Part shown: one piece after another, positions 32,113-42,619 of the stretch
Layout: each line of letters begins with the position of its first letter
Numbering within the stretch: position 1 is the first letter of the stretch
NCBI RefSeq assembly: GCF_027887165.1
Contig: NC_077234.1
Span: forward strand, 197,275,459-197,339,458
Length of the DNA: 64,000 nucleotides
Direction of reading: 5' to 3'
Source of the DNA: Monodelphis domestica
Lineage: Eukaryota; Chordata; Mammalia; Didelphimorphia; Didelphidae
Notes under the pieces: model-generated
Told to the model about the DNA's origin: nothing
Seen by the model: the letters and a program-made list of their open reading frames with translations, nothing else
Databases searched by the model: none
Translations under genes and position numbers: made by a program

Positions 32113-33132
32113 ATGAGAGGAGCAAGAGCACAGACAAATACAGGGAGCAAAGAAGGGGTAAACTCGAGCAAACAACAGAAAAAGAAGAAAGAAATTACAA
32201 TAGACAGCTTCTGCACAGGTAATGAGCAAAGAGTGAATGAAACAGAGGGGGAGGACCCAGCAAAGGAAAAATCAGAAATCCCAGCAAATTGGATACAGGA
32301 TTTGGAAGAACTCAAAATGCAATTCAAAACACAATTAAGAGAGGCTGAAGACAATTGGGAAAAGAACTTAAAAACTAAGATAAGTCATCTGGAAACAGAA
32401 AATAGTGTCTTGAAAGCCAAAATCAACCAGCTGGAAAATGAGGCAAAGCAGATGAAAGATGAGGCAAAGCAGATGAAAGATGAGGTGAAGAAGATGAAAG
32501 ATGACCTCCAAAGAAAATCTGACCAAAAGGAAAAGGACGACCAAAAAACTAAGGATGAAATCCAGTCTTTAAGAACCAGAATACAACAAATAGAATCGAG
32601 TGACCTCACAAGGCAGCAGGACACTATAAAACAAAACCAAAAGAATGAAAAAATTGAGGAAAATTTGAAAAATCTCATTCACAAAACAGAGGACTTAGAA
32701 AATTGTTCAAGAAGAGACAATTTAAGAATTATTGGCCTACCAGAAGACCATGACAAAAGAATAAGCCTGGACATTATATTACAGAAAACCATTAAAGAAA
32801 AGTGCCCCAAAATCCTTGAACAAGAGGGAAAAGTGGAGATTGATAGAATCCACAGATCACCTCCTGTACTTAATCCCCAACTGACAACACCCAGGAATGT
32901 TATAGCCAAATTCAAGAACTATCAGACCAAAGAAAAGATATTACAAGCTGCCAAGAAGAAGTCATTCAGATACCAAGGAACCACAGTGAGGATAACTCAG
33001 GATCTGGCTGCATCCACACTGAAAAAAAGAAAGGCATGGAATACGATATCCCGGAAAGCAAGGGAACTAGGTCTACAACCAAGAATCAACTACCCAGCAA
33101 AACTGACTATATTCTTACAGGGGAAAGTATGA
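32113..33132 (+). CDS. L1 ORF1 protein, C-terminally truncated by one stop
   Basis: 339-codon frame for the L1 RNA-binding chaperone ORF1p, which forms coiled-coil trimers and packages L1 RNA. Residues about 60-195 are a charged coiled coil with three heptad repeats (EAKQMKD, EAKQMKD, EVKKMKD at about 109-129). An RRM-like domain follows with 'RRDNLRIIGLPE' (about 201-212), then a C-terminal domain with 'ARELGLQPRINYPAKL'. The frame stops at TGA 33130-33132, but the same frame continues for 36 codons of ORF1-like sequence (FNKIEEFQEFVKKRPDL...) to TAA 33241-33243. The TGA is therefore probably a late nonsense mutation of a Trp codon (inference). Confidence 0.92.
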   Translation: MRGARAQTNTGSKEGVNSSKQQKKKKEITIDSFCTGNEQRVNETEGEDPAKEKSEIPANWIQDLEELKMQFKTQLREAEDNWEKNLKTKISHLETENSVLKAKINQLENEAKQMKDEAKQMKDEVKKMKDDLQRKSDQKEKDDQKTKDEIQSLRTRIQQIESSDLTRQQDTIKQNQKNEKIEENLKNLIHKTEDLENCSRRDNLRIIGLPEDHDKRISLDIILQKTIKEKCPKILEQEGKVEIDRIHRSPPVLNPQLTTPRNVIAKFKNYQTKEKILQAAKKKSFRYQGTTVRITQDLAASTLKKRKAWNTISRKARELGLQPRINYPAKLTIFLQGKV

Positions 33133-33962
33133 TCATTCAACAAAATAGAAGAATTTCAAGAATTCGTAAAGAAAAGACCAGACCTGAACAGAAAATTTGA
33201 TGTCCAAGCACAGAACTCAAGAGAATCATCAAAAGGTAATTAAAAAAGAAGGGAAAAAAGAAAAACAAAAAAAAATTTTTAAGAGACTCAATAAGTTAAA
33301 ATGATATGTATCCCTATAAGAAAAGAGTTCATTGGTAACTCTTAAAAACTGTTGTTATTAGCTGGGCAGCAAAAAGAAATATACTTAGAGGGAACAGCAA
33401 CAAACTGTATAGGATAAAAGGACAAGACATAAATAGGTATATAGATATATGCATGCAAAAATACATACACATGAGTATGCATGTATATATATGTATATAT
33501 ATAACTAGAGCTTAAAATAGGTTAATATTAAAAGAAATGGGAAAAGAAATGGGGGTAAATTTATATGTCATAAGGAAGCTCATGGTGGGAGGGGGGAGAA
33601 CATCAATACACTGGAAGGGTAAAGAGGTCAGAGACAGGAAATACTCAACTTTTACATGCTTTGAAAGTGACTCAAAGAGGGAAAAACAATCCAATCCATT
33701 GGGGGCAGAGAATAGATTTGTACCCTATAAGGGAGTAGAAGGGTAACAAACGGTCTGGTGGGGAGGGAAGCAGTACAAGAGAGGAAGGGAGTGGGGGGTT
33801 AATTTTAGAAAGACTACAGGGAAAATAAGGGGGGGATAAATAGGGAGGGGTAGAAAGGGAAGTAAAATAAGGGTGGGAACAAGGGGGACTGTTCAAAAGC
33901 AAACATTGGTGTAGAAGGAAATAGTGAAATAAGAAAAGGCAGGTAAAGGAGCAGAAATCAAA
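33133..33962 (+). other. ORF1 tail and long L1 inter-ORF region
   Basis: 33133-33243 is the lost C-terminus of ORF1. The remaining about 720 bp to ORF2 is purine-rich on this strand, with a TATA/CATA patch at 33430-33500 and G-rich runs at 33580-33880. Human and mouse L1 have only tens of bases here, so this long spacer is notable; whether it is normal for the subfamily cannot be told from one copy. Confidence 0.75.
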
Positions 33963-34754
33963 ATGCTGGGAAATACACAGCTAGTAATCATAACTCTGAA
34001 TGTGAATGGAATGAACTCACCCATAAAACGAAAGCGAATAGCAGAGTGGATTAGAGTCCAAAACCCTACCATATGCTGTCTACAAGAAACACATATGAGA
34101 AAGGTAGATACACATAGGGTGAAAGTAAGAGGGTGGAGCCAAATCTATTGGGCATCAACTGACAAAGAGAAGGCAGGAGTCGCAATCATGATATCTGACA
34201 AAGCCAAAGTAAAAATAAATCAAGTTAAAAGAGATAGGGAAAGTAATTACACCCTGGTAAAAAGCAGTATAGACAGTGAGGAAATATCTGTACTCAATAT
34301 GTATGCACCAAATGGCATAGCATCCAGATTTCTAAAGGAGAAACTAGAGGAACTCAAGGACGAAATAGATAGAAAAACTATACTAGTGGGAGACCTGAAC
34401 CTTCCTCTATTTGAACTAGATAAATCAAACCAAAAAATAAATAAGAAAGAGGTAAGAGAAGTAAATTAAATCTTAGAAAAATTAGAGTGAGTAGACATGT
34501 GGAGAAAAATAGATAGGGACAAAAAGGAATATACTTTCTTTTCTGCAGCACCTGGTACATTCACAAAAATTGACCATGTATTAGGGCATAAAAACATTGC
34601 AAACAAGTGCAAAAGAGCAGAAATAATAAATGCAACTCTTTCAGATCACAATGCAATGAAAATAATAATTAGTAAGGGAACATGGAGAGGTAAATCAAAA
34701 ATTAATTGGAAATTAAACAATACGATTCTCCAAAACCAGTTAGTTAAAGAATAA
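33963..34754 (+). pseudogene. L1 ORF2, endonuclease part (broken)
   Basis: Start of ORF2, an apurinic-like endonuclease that nicks target DNA. The first frame (33963-34469) shows 'TLNVNGMNSPIKR', 'CCLQETH' and 'LVGDLNLPL', the expected N, E and D/N catalytic positions, with 'GDLNLP' differing from the usual GDFN. In-frame stops at 34467 and 34488 interrupt it. The same frame then gives 'TKIDHVLGHK' and 'LSDHNAMKI' (SDH motif) before another stop at 34752. Not functional. Confidence 0.92.
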
Positions 34755-36357
34755 ATCATAGAAACAATTAATTACTTCATTGAAGAAAATGACAAAGGAT
34801 GAGACATCCTTTCAAAACCTATGGTATGCAGCCAAAAGTTCATATATTAACAAATTAAGAAGGGCAGAGGTCAATGATTTGGGTATGCAAATTAAAAAAT
34901 TAGAAAGTTAACAAATTAAAAATCCTCAGATGAAGACTAAATTAGAGATCCTAAAACTCAAAGGAGAAATTAATAAAATTGAAATTCAAAGAACTATTGA
35001 TTTAATAAATAAGACTAGAAGCTGGTACTTTGAAAAAACAAATAAAATAGACAAAGTACTAGTCAATCTAATTAAAAAAGGAAAGAAATAAACCAAATTG
35101 ACAGTATCCAAGATGAAAAAGGAGACCTCTACCTCTAATGAAGAGGAAATTAAGGCAATCATTAAAAACTACTATGCCCAATTATATGGCAACAAATATG
35201 GCAATCTAGGTGATATGGATGAATACTTTCAAAAATATAAATTGCCTAGACTAAAAGAGGAAGAAATAAATTACCTTAACAACCTCATTTCAGAAAAAGA
35301 AATTGAACAAGCCATCAAAGAACTCCCTAAGAAAAAATCCCCAGGTCCAGATGGATTCACAAATGAATTCTATCAAACATTCAAAGAACAACTAATCCCA
35401 ATATTAAACAAACTATTTGACAGAATAGGCCAAGAAGGAGTTCTACCAAATTCATTCTATGACACAAACATGGTACTGATCCCAAAGCCAGGCAGGTCAA
35501 AAACAGAGAAAGAAAAGTATAGACCAATCTCCCTAATGAATATAGATGCAAAAATCTTAAATAGGATACTAACAAAAGGACTCCAGCAAGTCATCTCAAG
35601 GGTTATCCACTATGACCAGGCAGGATTCATACCAGGAATGCAAGGATGGTTCAATATTAGGAAAACCATCCACATAATTGACCATATTAAAAAGCAAACT
35701 GACAAAAATCACATGATTATCTCAATAGATGCAGAAAAAGCCTTTGATAAAATACAACACCTATTCCTATTGAAAACACTAGAAAGTATAGGAATAGAAG
35801 GGCCTTTCCTAAAAATAATAAATAGTATATATCTAAAACCATCAGCAAACATCATCTGCAATGGGGATAAACTAGAAGCCTTTCCAATAACATCAGGAGT
35901 AAAACAAGGATGCCCATTATCACCTCTATTATTTAACATTGTACTAGAAACACTAGCAGTAGCAATTAGAGAAGAAAAAGAAATTGAAGGCATTAAAATT
36001 GGCAATGAGGAAACCAAGCTATCACTCTTTGCAGATGATATGAAGGTTTACTTAAGGAATCCTAGAGAATCAACCAAAAAGTTACTCGAAATGATCAACA
36101 ACTTTAGCAAAGTTGCAGGATACAAAATAAACCCCCATAAGTCATCAGTATTTCTATATATCTCTAACCCATTTCAGCAGCAAGAATTAGAAAACGAAAT
36201 ACCATTCAAAATCACCCTAGACAATCTAAAATACTTAGAAATCTATCTGCCGAGACAAACACAGGAACTATATGAACACAACTACAAAACACTTTCCACA
36301 CAGCTAAAATTAGATCTAAACAATTGGAAAAACATTGATTGCTCATGCGTGGGATGA
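34755..36357 (+). pseudogene. L1 ORF2, reverse transcriptase part
   Basis: After a frame change between 34755 and 35097, a 419-codon frame (35098-36357) covers the reverse transcriptase: '[14 protein letters not shown]', '[11 protein letters not shown]', '[13 protein letters not shown]'-like block, '[14 protein letters not shown]', '[15 protein letters not shown]' and the catalytic 'FADDMKVYL'. All core RT blocks are present. A TGA at 36355-36357 closes the frame; the same frame resumes at once. It has no start of its own and is a fragment of ORF2. Confidence 0.95.
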
Positions 36358-37735
36358 GCTAACATAATAAAAATGACAATCCTACCCAAATTGATTTACT
36401 TATTTAGTGCCATACCCATTGAACTAACAAAAAATTTCTTTACTGAATTAGAAAAAACCATAACTAAGTTTATTTGGAAGAACAAAAGATCAAGGATATC
36501 CAGGGAAATCATGAAAAAAAATGCAAAGGAAGGAGGACTTTCAGTCTCAGATATCAAACTATACTATAAAGCAGTGGTTATCAAAACAATTTGGTACTGG
36601 CTAAGAGACAGAAAGGAGGATCAGTGGAATAGACTTGGCATAAATAATCTCAGCAAGACAGTTTATGACAAACCCAAAGACCCCAGCTTTTGGGACAAAA
36701 ACCCAGTATTTGATAAAAACTGCTAAGAAAATTGGAAGACAGTGTGGGAGAGATTAGGTTTGGATCAACACCTCACACCCCACACCAAGATAAATTCAGA
36801 ATGGGTGAATGACTTGAACATAAAGAAGGAAACTATAAGTAAATTAGGTGAACACAGAATAGTATACATGTCAGACCTTTGGGAAGGGAAAGATTTTAAA
36901 GCCAAGCAAGACTTAGAAAGAGTCACAAAATGTAAAATAAATAATTTTGACTACATCAAATTAAAAAGGTTTTGTACAAACAAAACCAATGTAACTAAAA
37001 TCAGAAGGGTAGCAACAAATTGGTAAACAATCTTCATAAAAACCTCTGACAAAGGTTTAATTACTCAAATTTACAAAGAGCTAAATCAATTGTACAAAAA
37101 ATCAAGCCATTCTCCAATTGATAAATGGGCAAGGGACATGAACAGGCAGTTCTTAGCCAAAGAAATCAAAACTATTAATAAGCACATGAAGAAGTGTTCT
37201 AAATCTCTTATAATCAGAGAGATGCGAATCAAAACAACTCTGAGGTATCACCTCACACCTAGCAGATTGGCTAACATGACAGCTATGGAAAGTAATGAAT
37301 GCTGGAGGGGATGTGGCAAATTCATTGCTGGTGGAGTTGTGAATTAATCCAACCATTCTGGAGGGCAATTTGGAACTATGCCCAAGGGTGATAAAAGACT
37401 GTCTGCCCTTTGATCCAGCCATAGCACTGCTGGGCTTGTACCCCAAAGAGATAATAAGGAAAAGACTTGTACAAGAATATTCATAGCTGCACTCTTTGTG
37501 GTGGCCAAAAATTGGAAAATGAGGGGATGCCCTTCAATTGGGGAATGGCTGAACAAGTTGTGGTATATGTTGGTGATGGAATACTATTGTGCTAAAAGGA
37601 ATAATAAAGTAGAGGAATTCCATGGAGATTGGAACAACCTCCAGGAAGTGATGCAGAGCGAAAGGAGCAGAACCAGGAGAACATTGTACACAGAGACTGA
37701 TATATTGTGGTACAATAGAAGGTAATGGACTTCTC
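36358..37735 (+). pseudogene. L1 ORF2, C-terminal part (broken)
   Basis: Same frame as the RT, continuing in pieces 36373-36726, 36742-37026 and 37090-37347, separated by single stop codons (36724, 37024) and ending in a frameshift near 37320 within the cysteine segment 'NECWRGCGK'. The remainder to about 37735 is read in another frame (37498-37725). Compared with the truncated copy at 17498-19196, several of these stops are private to this copy. Confidence 0.9.
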
Positions 37736-38100
37736 CATTAGTGGCAATGCAGTGTCCCTGAACAATCTGCAGGGTTCTAAAAAACACTATCCACAAGCAG
37801 AAGATAAACTGTGGGAGTAAAAACACCAATGAAAAGCAACTGCTTGACTACAGGGGTGGAGGGGATATGACTGAGGAGAGACTCTAAATGAACACTCTAA
37901 TGCAAATACCAACAACATGGAAATGGGTTTGAATCAAGAACACATGTGATACCCAGTGGAATTGCATGTGGGCTATGGGAGAGGTGGGAGGGGGGAAGGA
38001 AAAGAAAATGATCTTTGTTTCCAATGAATGATGTTTGGAAATGACCAAATAAAAATTTAAAGAGAAAAAATAAAAAGAAAAGAAAAGAAAAGAAAAAAAG
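37736..38100 (+). other. L1 3' UTR and A-rich tail
   Basis: Closely matches 18840-19196. A G-rich 'ggtgggaggggggaagg' segment (about 37984-38000), common in L1 3' UTRs, lies before 'aaataaaaatttaa' and an A-rich tail with 'aaaag' units at 38072-38100. Confidence 0.9.
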
Positions 38101-38117
38101 AAAAATATATAGGTTAG
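38101..38117 (+). repeat. Target-site duplication, right, of full-length L1
   Basis: aaaaatatataggttag, partner of 24032-24046. Confidence 0.75.
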
Positions 38118-38129
38118 CTCCATGAAATG

Positions 38130-38275
38130 TATTATTTTAGAGAGATTCTAAAGATACAGATATTAAGTGACTTGTCCAAAGCCACACAATCAGCAGATGT
38201 CAGAAGAGGGACTTGAACTCAAATCTTTCTGATTTGAGAGTCAGTTCTCTGTCTACTAGTTCATGTTGCTCTAGG
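38130..38275 (-). repeat. MIR SINE
   Basis: 'taagtgacttgtccaaagcc', 'acacaatcagcagatgtcag' and 'gagggacttgaactcaaatc' are the reverse of a MIR core and B box. Confidence 0.65.
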
Positions 38276-38372
38276 CAACTTCCAAAGACTAGAATTTACA
38301 GAGAAAATGCCAATCTGCATTGGTAGAGAGAGTTTCCTCACCCAGGAATTCCCAATACCAGTGAAAACATAA
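38276..38372 (+). repeat. THER1/MIR 3' tail
   Basis: 'tgcattggtagagagagttt' with 'cccaataccagtgaaaa', the same 3' module as at 3640-3690. Confidence 0.5.
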
Positions 38373-38374
38373 TG

Positions 38375-38610
38375 CTAGTCCATATTCCTATGATTTTGAT
38401 TTTTAGTATTCAGATCATGTATCTGTTTGGGACTTACAATGGAATATGACTTAAATTTAACTTTATCCAGACTTTTCCAGTTTTTCTAGCAGTTCTTATC
38501 AAATACATAGGTCTTTCCTGGGTAATGTTGAATTTACAATCATTGGATTTTTGACATCTATTATTTCTGATCCTTCCTTTCTTATTTGTTCCATTGATCT
38601 TCACTTAAGT
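38375..38610 (-). mobile_element. Old L1 ORF2 fragment
   Basis: 'cagtttttctagcagttctt' and 'atcaaatacataggtctttc' correspond to the antisense L1 segment at 60380-60420. Confidence 0.5.
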
Positions 38611-38612
38611 CA

Positions 38613-38745
38613 GTTCCTTCTTCTTCTGTGAAATGAGCTGGAGAAAGAAGAGGCAAACCACTCCAGTGTCTTTGCCAAGAAAACCCCACATGGATCATGA
38701 AGAATTGGTCACTATTCAATGACAATGATATTATAAAACATCTTA
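38613..38745 (+). repeat. MAR1-type SINE 3' part
   Basis: 'tgaaatgagctggagaaaga' and 'tttgccaagaaaaccccaca', forward MAR1 tail. Confidence 0.7.
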
Positions 38746-38809
38746 CAGTGTTTGTCCTAAGGTAAAGTACAACTACACAATGTATTTATTAAATAATAAG
38801 GTCAAATGT

Positions 38810-38965
38810 GAAGCAGTAGTAAAAGCACAAGATTTTGACGGTTTTAGTTCAAACCCTGGTAATGCTATTTATATGTCTGATAAATTCTTTAACTTTTGTC
38901 TAGCTGTAAAATGAAAACATTGAACTAGACCAATAGTCTATGGAAGAGATTTCAATGAGTCCATG
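38810..38965 (+). repeat. MIR SINE
   Basis: Forward but worn: 'gttttagttcaaaccctggt', 'ctagctgtaaaatgaaaaca' and 'ttgaactagacc'. Confidence 0.5.
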
Positions 38966-39304
38966 AATTTGTATGTTCTCTAATTAAATTTTAATATTTT
39001 TCACTTGTTAAAAAATAAATATAAAAAATAAAAAAAATAATAATTCCTAGAAGGCATCCATAGTCTTTATTAGACTGCTGCTGGGCTAGATGATATCTAA
39101 GGTACCTTTTGGTTCTCAATTTATGTATGACCCTCTTTCTATATTGTTAACATTAATGCTTCTCATAGCCATCAGTTTCCTTATCTCTGCAGTTTCAGAA
39201 AGACTAGGAGGTATGCTTTTTTTAAAATAACTTCTGATAAAAAAATTTAATGAGCTGATAGACCTTTTGTATACTATTGATTTTATTTTTTAACATGCCT
39301 TTCA
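38966..39304. other. No gene seen
   Basis: AT-rich with an A-rich tract at 39009-39040; no exon or named repeat recognised. Confidence 0.4.
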
Positions 39305-40020
39305 TCTGTTCCTCCTTTCTTTTCTCATTGTGACCACTCCAACTCAGCCATGAATTATTTTAATAGTCTCCTAACTGGTTTAAAAAAAGAAAAGAAAAAA
39401 AAAAACAAAAAAGAATGGCCTTGGAATCAGGAACACTTATCTTCATGAGTTTAAATTTGGCCTCAGACCAGTTGTGTGATCCTAGGCAAGTGACCTAACT
39501 GTTTGCCTTAATTCCTCATCTGTTGGAGAAGGAAATGGCAAATCACCCCAGTATTTTTGCCGAAACCCTAAAATAGAATCACAATTAGAATAGAAATGGA
39601 ATAGAAAATCTCAAATAGAATCACAAAAGTCAAATTCTACTGAAATGACTCAACAACATCAGCAACAACCTGTCTGGTTTCCTGGCCCAGGGAAAATAGC
39701 AGTAATAAGTAGCGAATTCCCCTTCCTCTCTTCCAATTTCATTCTTGCTTCTAAAGTCATCTTCCTGAAGCCACAGCTCATCACATTCCCCTGTCCCCAA
39801 AATTTCCAGCATTTATTGGCAAAAGTTTAAATTCCTTTAGCATTTAAAACCTCCCCAATCTGACTATAAACTACCTTCCCAGACATAGTATTGTATTTTG
39901 CTTTATATATCCTATATTACAACTTTACTTAACTTTGACTTTTCTTTTCCTATTTCCATTTCTTTATTTAATTACCTACTCCTATTGTATTTACCCAAAA
40001 GAGGTTATATCAAACTTTCA
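39305..40020 (+). mobile_element. L2 LINE 3' region, split by a SINE
   Basis: 39305-39385 (catgaattattttaatagtc, then tcctaactggttt) and 39690-40020 (aagtcatcttcctgaagcca, tttaaattcctttagcattt, ctgactataaactaccttcc) read as successive parts of an L2 3' end. A MAR1 SINE sits between them. Confidence 0.6.
39405..39645 (+). repeat. MAR1-type SINE inserted in L2
   Basis: 'tgagtttaaatttggcctca', 'gtgtgatcctaggcaagtga' and 'gagaaggaaatggcaaatca'. Its position inside the L2 shows it is the younger of the two. Confidence 0.75.
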
Positions 40021-40149
40021 AACACAGGTCTGGTCATGGGGCTATTTGTGCCAGGACCCATCTAACAGTCAGATACTTTAAGCAGGCTACAAACATCTAC
40101 TAAGTTCTTATACTATTCTAAACATTGGAGAGAGAAATTCAAGCCGAAA

Positions 40150-40322
40150 GAAAGTTCTTCTTTCAAAAAGTGAAGTGGGTAGAGTGTAGGACTTGGAGGC
40201 CAAAAGATCTGAGTTTGACTTCACACACTCTCCCAACATTTCCTCATCTATAAAATGAGGACAGTAACAGCTCCTACCCTGGGGTTATCATGGGGATCAA
40301 ATAAGGTAACATGTGAAGTTAC
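40150..40322 (+). repeat. MIR SINE
   Basis: 'agagtgtaggacttggaggc', 'tttcctcatctataaaatga' and 'ggggttatcatggggatcaa', a well-preserved forward MIR. Confidence 0.75.
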
Positions 40323-40419
40323 TTACAGAGATCCCAGACTGGAAGTCTCTGACCCAGCTCCAGCCCACTCCACATACACACCTGACATCCAGTCTATAGC
40401 TCTGGAGGCTGGAGCAAAG

Positions 40420-40548
40420 GGAAGCCTTGGGGGAACACTCGAGGAGTGAATTCTACCCACATCTCCAAGAGGAACTGGAAACTGGAGGTCCTTGTGAGAG
40501 GCTGGGAGGGGTGTCTGAGTCATCCATCTAGTCGGATGTCTAATGCAC
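40420..40548 (+). repeat. Upstream local duplication, copy 1
   Basis: Aligns by eye with 41612-41745: 'tgggggaacactcgaggag', 'tgaattctacccacatctcc', 'ggaggggtgtctgagtcatc' and 'ccatctagtcggatgtc' each have a counterpart there in the same order. Direct orientation, about 1.19 kb apart. No known repeat is recognised. Confidence 0.6.
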
Positions 40549-40784
40549 ACTCCAGGGAGGGGAAGTAGATCCCTTAAGCTTTGCAAACCATTCCTTGTTG
40601 TTACAAACCATTTTGGAAAATGCTCATTGGCGATTAACTAAGGGGGGCTGGGTTACATTTTTGGTCCACAGCAAGTCACTAATACCAACTGCTAACCTAT
40701 AGGAGGGTCAGGAACCTGGAAAGTGGGGTGGGGAAGGGGTATGGATGTGGTATACACACCCATGAAATTACAGCTCCTCAGAAG

Positions 40785-40985
40785 CAATGTGGTCCCCTGG
40801 AAAGAGTGCTAGACTTGAATTTGGGGATTTGAGTTCAGAACCTGTTCTTCCACTTACTGGTCATGTGGTTTTGTCCAGGCCATTTCATTTCTCTCGGGCT
40901 CAGTTTCTCATCCGTGGTTGGACTAGAAGACTTCTAAGGTCTCCCTTTTCCCTTTCAATCTATGATGCTTTGAAGTCCTGCAATT
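40785..40985 (+). repeat. MIR SINE
   Basis: 'ggaaagagtgctagacttga', 'ctcagtttctcatccgtggt' and 'tctatgatgctttg', a forward MIR3-like copy lying between the two copies of the local duplication. Confidence 0.7.
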
Positions 40986-42167
40986 GGGCTGGGGGCTCCA
41001 AGACTCCGTGACTGACTTTTAGGAAAGAAGGACAGAGAACAATTCGAGGCGTCTTATTACATTCCTTAGCCTCTCGTCCTTGTCTCGCCAGACCCTCTGG
41101 TGCAAGGAGAATCCCTGTTTAAACGTGACAAAGTGATGTGAGCTCCCAAGTTTGCTCCTTGTCCAGTCACGCCCATTGAAATGAAGACACTGGGAGAGGC
41201 CCTGGCAGCTACTCTCTTCACAGACAAACGAGGAAGCAGCAACAGCAAGGGAGGCTGAGACGCCTGCTTCTGGACTCCTTGGATGGAAGGAAGTGGCGTC
41301 CGCTTCCCCCAGTGTGGGGGCCAACAGGTGTATGGAGGCTGACCAGTGAGTAAGAAAGGGACTTGGCACTGGAGGGGGAAGGAGAGATGGCTGCTGGGGA
41401 GGGTTCGAGCGCAGCCGAGGGGTTGGGACATTGTTATGGAGGCACTTTTCCCCGAGGCTCCAGAGATCTTGACTCAAGTGTGGGTGCGGGCAGGTGCTCC
41501 CTAGAGTAAGAAACACAGATCCCAGAAAGGAATGTGCCTGGGCGAACACAGTCAGTTTATTGAGTCCCCCCCCCCTCGATATTTATTCTATATTTGTGGG
41601 AATTGGAATAATGGGGACTTTGGGGGACACTCTAGAAGGTGAGTTCTACCTGCCCCTCTAAGACCTGGTGCAAAGGGAGGAGGGATATCCGAGCCATTCT
41701 TGAGTTGGTTGGGGAATCTAGTGATCCAATCTCTATCGGAGGACCCTGGAGAGGAGAGGATCTTTTAGGACTGGGATATGTGTGGAGGGCTGGGTTGAGG
41801 GAGAGGGGAGAAGGGAGAGAAAACATAAAAGGCGGAATTTTTTTAAAGAGGAAATTCGTGGGAAACTGCTAGAGACTTAGGGTGGAAACAATTCTAACAT
41901 TTGTCTCCAGTGCACAATGCAGAGTACTGGAACTAGGTTTCCCTTGGAGGAGAAGGCTATGCAGAATCCAGCTTTGCCTGAACACCTTTCTCCAGGGACA
42001 CGGAGGCAGTCTTCCAGCTGCAAACATCTTCACCTCTGGTTGGTTCTCTGGAGCCCCACCCTTTGGCTCTGGCTGCTCCCTAGGGCTTCTAAAGCCGGAA
42101 AAGCTGAGTGACTCCAGATTTCTAGAATTGGCTCCTAAGCACGCCTTGTCTTCTCTGTGACCCAAAT
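40986..42167 (+). promoter_or_regulatory. Upstream and 5' region of IL1RL2
   Basis: GC-richer than the rest of the window and mostly free of recognised repeats. It probably holds the promoter and/or 5' UTR of IL1RL2, although an upstream untranslated exon elsewhere is possible. A TATA-like 'aaacataaaagg' lies at 41821-41832. Open frames on both strands (up to 176 codons, minus 41019-41549) look like nothing known. If transcription starts before 41882, a 92-codon upstream frame (41882-42160) would end 8 bases before the IL1RL2 start. Confidence 0.45.
41612..41745 (+). repeat. Upstream local duplication, copy 2
   Basis: Partner of 40420-40548: 'tgggggacactctagaagg', 'tgagttctacctgcccctct', 'ggaggagggatatccgagcc' and 'gaatctagtgatccaatc'. 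Confidence 0.6.
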
Positions 42168-42231
42168 ATGGTGATTCTGTTCTGGCTTCTTCCTGGTTTC
42201 ATCTTAGCTTTTCTTCACGTTACCAGAGCAG
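42168..42231 (+). CDS. IL1RL2: IL1RL2 coding exon 1: signal peptide
   Basis: ATG at 42168-42170 in a strong start context (A at -3, G at +4). It encodes 21 residues with a hydrophobic core (VILFWLLPGFILAFL) ending HVTRA, a good signal-peptide cleavage context. The exon ends one base into codon 22, followed by the consensus donor gtaagt at 42232. The preceding in-frame codons offer no better start. Splice phase 1 fits exon 2. The 5' UTR limit is unknown. Confidence 0.88.
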
Positions 42232-42369
42232 GTAAGTCTAACAGCAAATAAAAATTATTAAAACTTGCCTTACCTTTTTAGAATCCCCCCCACCTCTTGA
42301 CAGAGATCTCCATCAACTAGAATTCTGAAGGGAGGAGCACACTGACCAAAAATTGGTGTGAATATAGGA

Positions 42370-42545
42370 TCTGAACTAAAAGAGACTTTAGAGATCATTT
42401 AATCCAAGAAACTCGTTTTGCTGATGAGGAAACTGAAAACTAGACAGTTTAGGAGACTTGTCTGAGGCTCCACAGGTAGTAAATAAGAAAGCAAGAATTT
42501 GAAGCCAGATTTTCTAGTCCTCCAATCAGGGCTCTTAACACCCTG
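42370..42545 (-). repeat. MIR SINE
   Basis: 'agagactttagagatcattt', 'tgatgaggaaactgaaaact' and 'gtagtaaataagaaagcaag', reverse MIR. Confidence 0.7.
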
Positions 42546-42619
42546 AGTTGGGTTCCTGATGGGTTCCAAGCTCCACCCTTGGCGAAATGGAAAGGACTCT
42601 TGTTGGAGGAGAACTCCAC

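Larger units (their letters stand above)
24047..38100 (+). mobile_element. Full-length marsupial L1 interrupted by a provirus
   Basis: The 5' end 'ggggcggagtcaagatggc' is a typical mammalian L1 start. After removing the provirus (24288-31601) and one target copy, the element is about 6.7 kb: 5' UTR, ORF1 (32113-33132), an inter-ORF stretch, ORF2 (33963 to about 37735), 3' UTR and A-rich tail. It is flanked by an imperfect duplication, aaaaatatagattag (24032-24046) against aaaaatatataggttag (38101-38117). The full 5' end shows complete reverse transcription at insertion. ORF2 now has stops and frameshifts, so it cannot move on its own. Confidence 0.93.

Noticed and set aside
41019..41549. 176-codon minus-strand open frame upstream of IL1RL2
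   Set aside because: Proline/serine-rich without any known domain, and overlapped by a second 121-codon frame in another register; likely chance in GC-richer sequence.
1..42167. Exons of IL1R1 or another cluster gene upstream
   Set aside because: No TIR-type wording or Ig exon with splice sites was found; the stretch is repeats and unidentified sequence.
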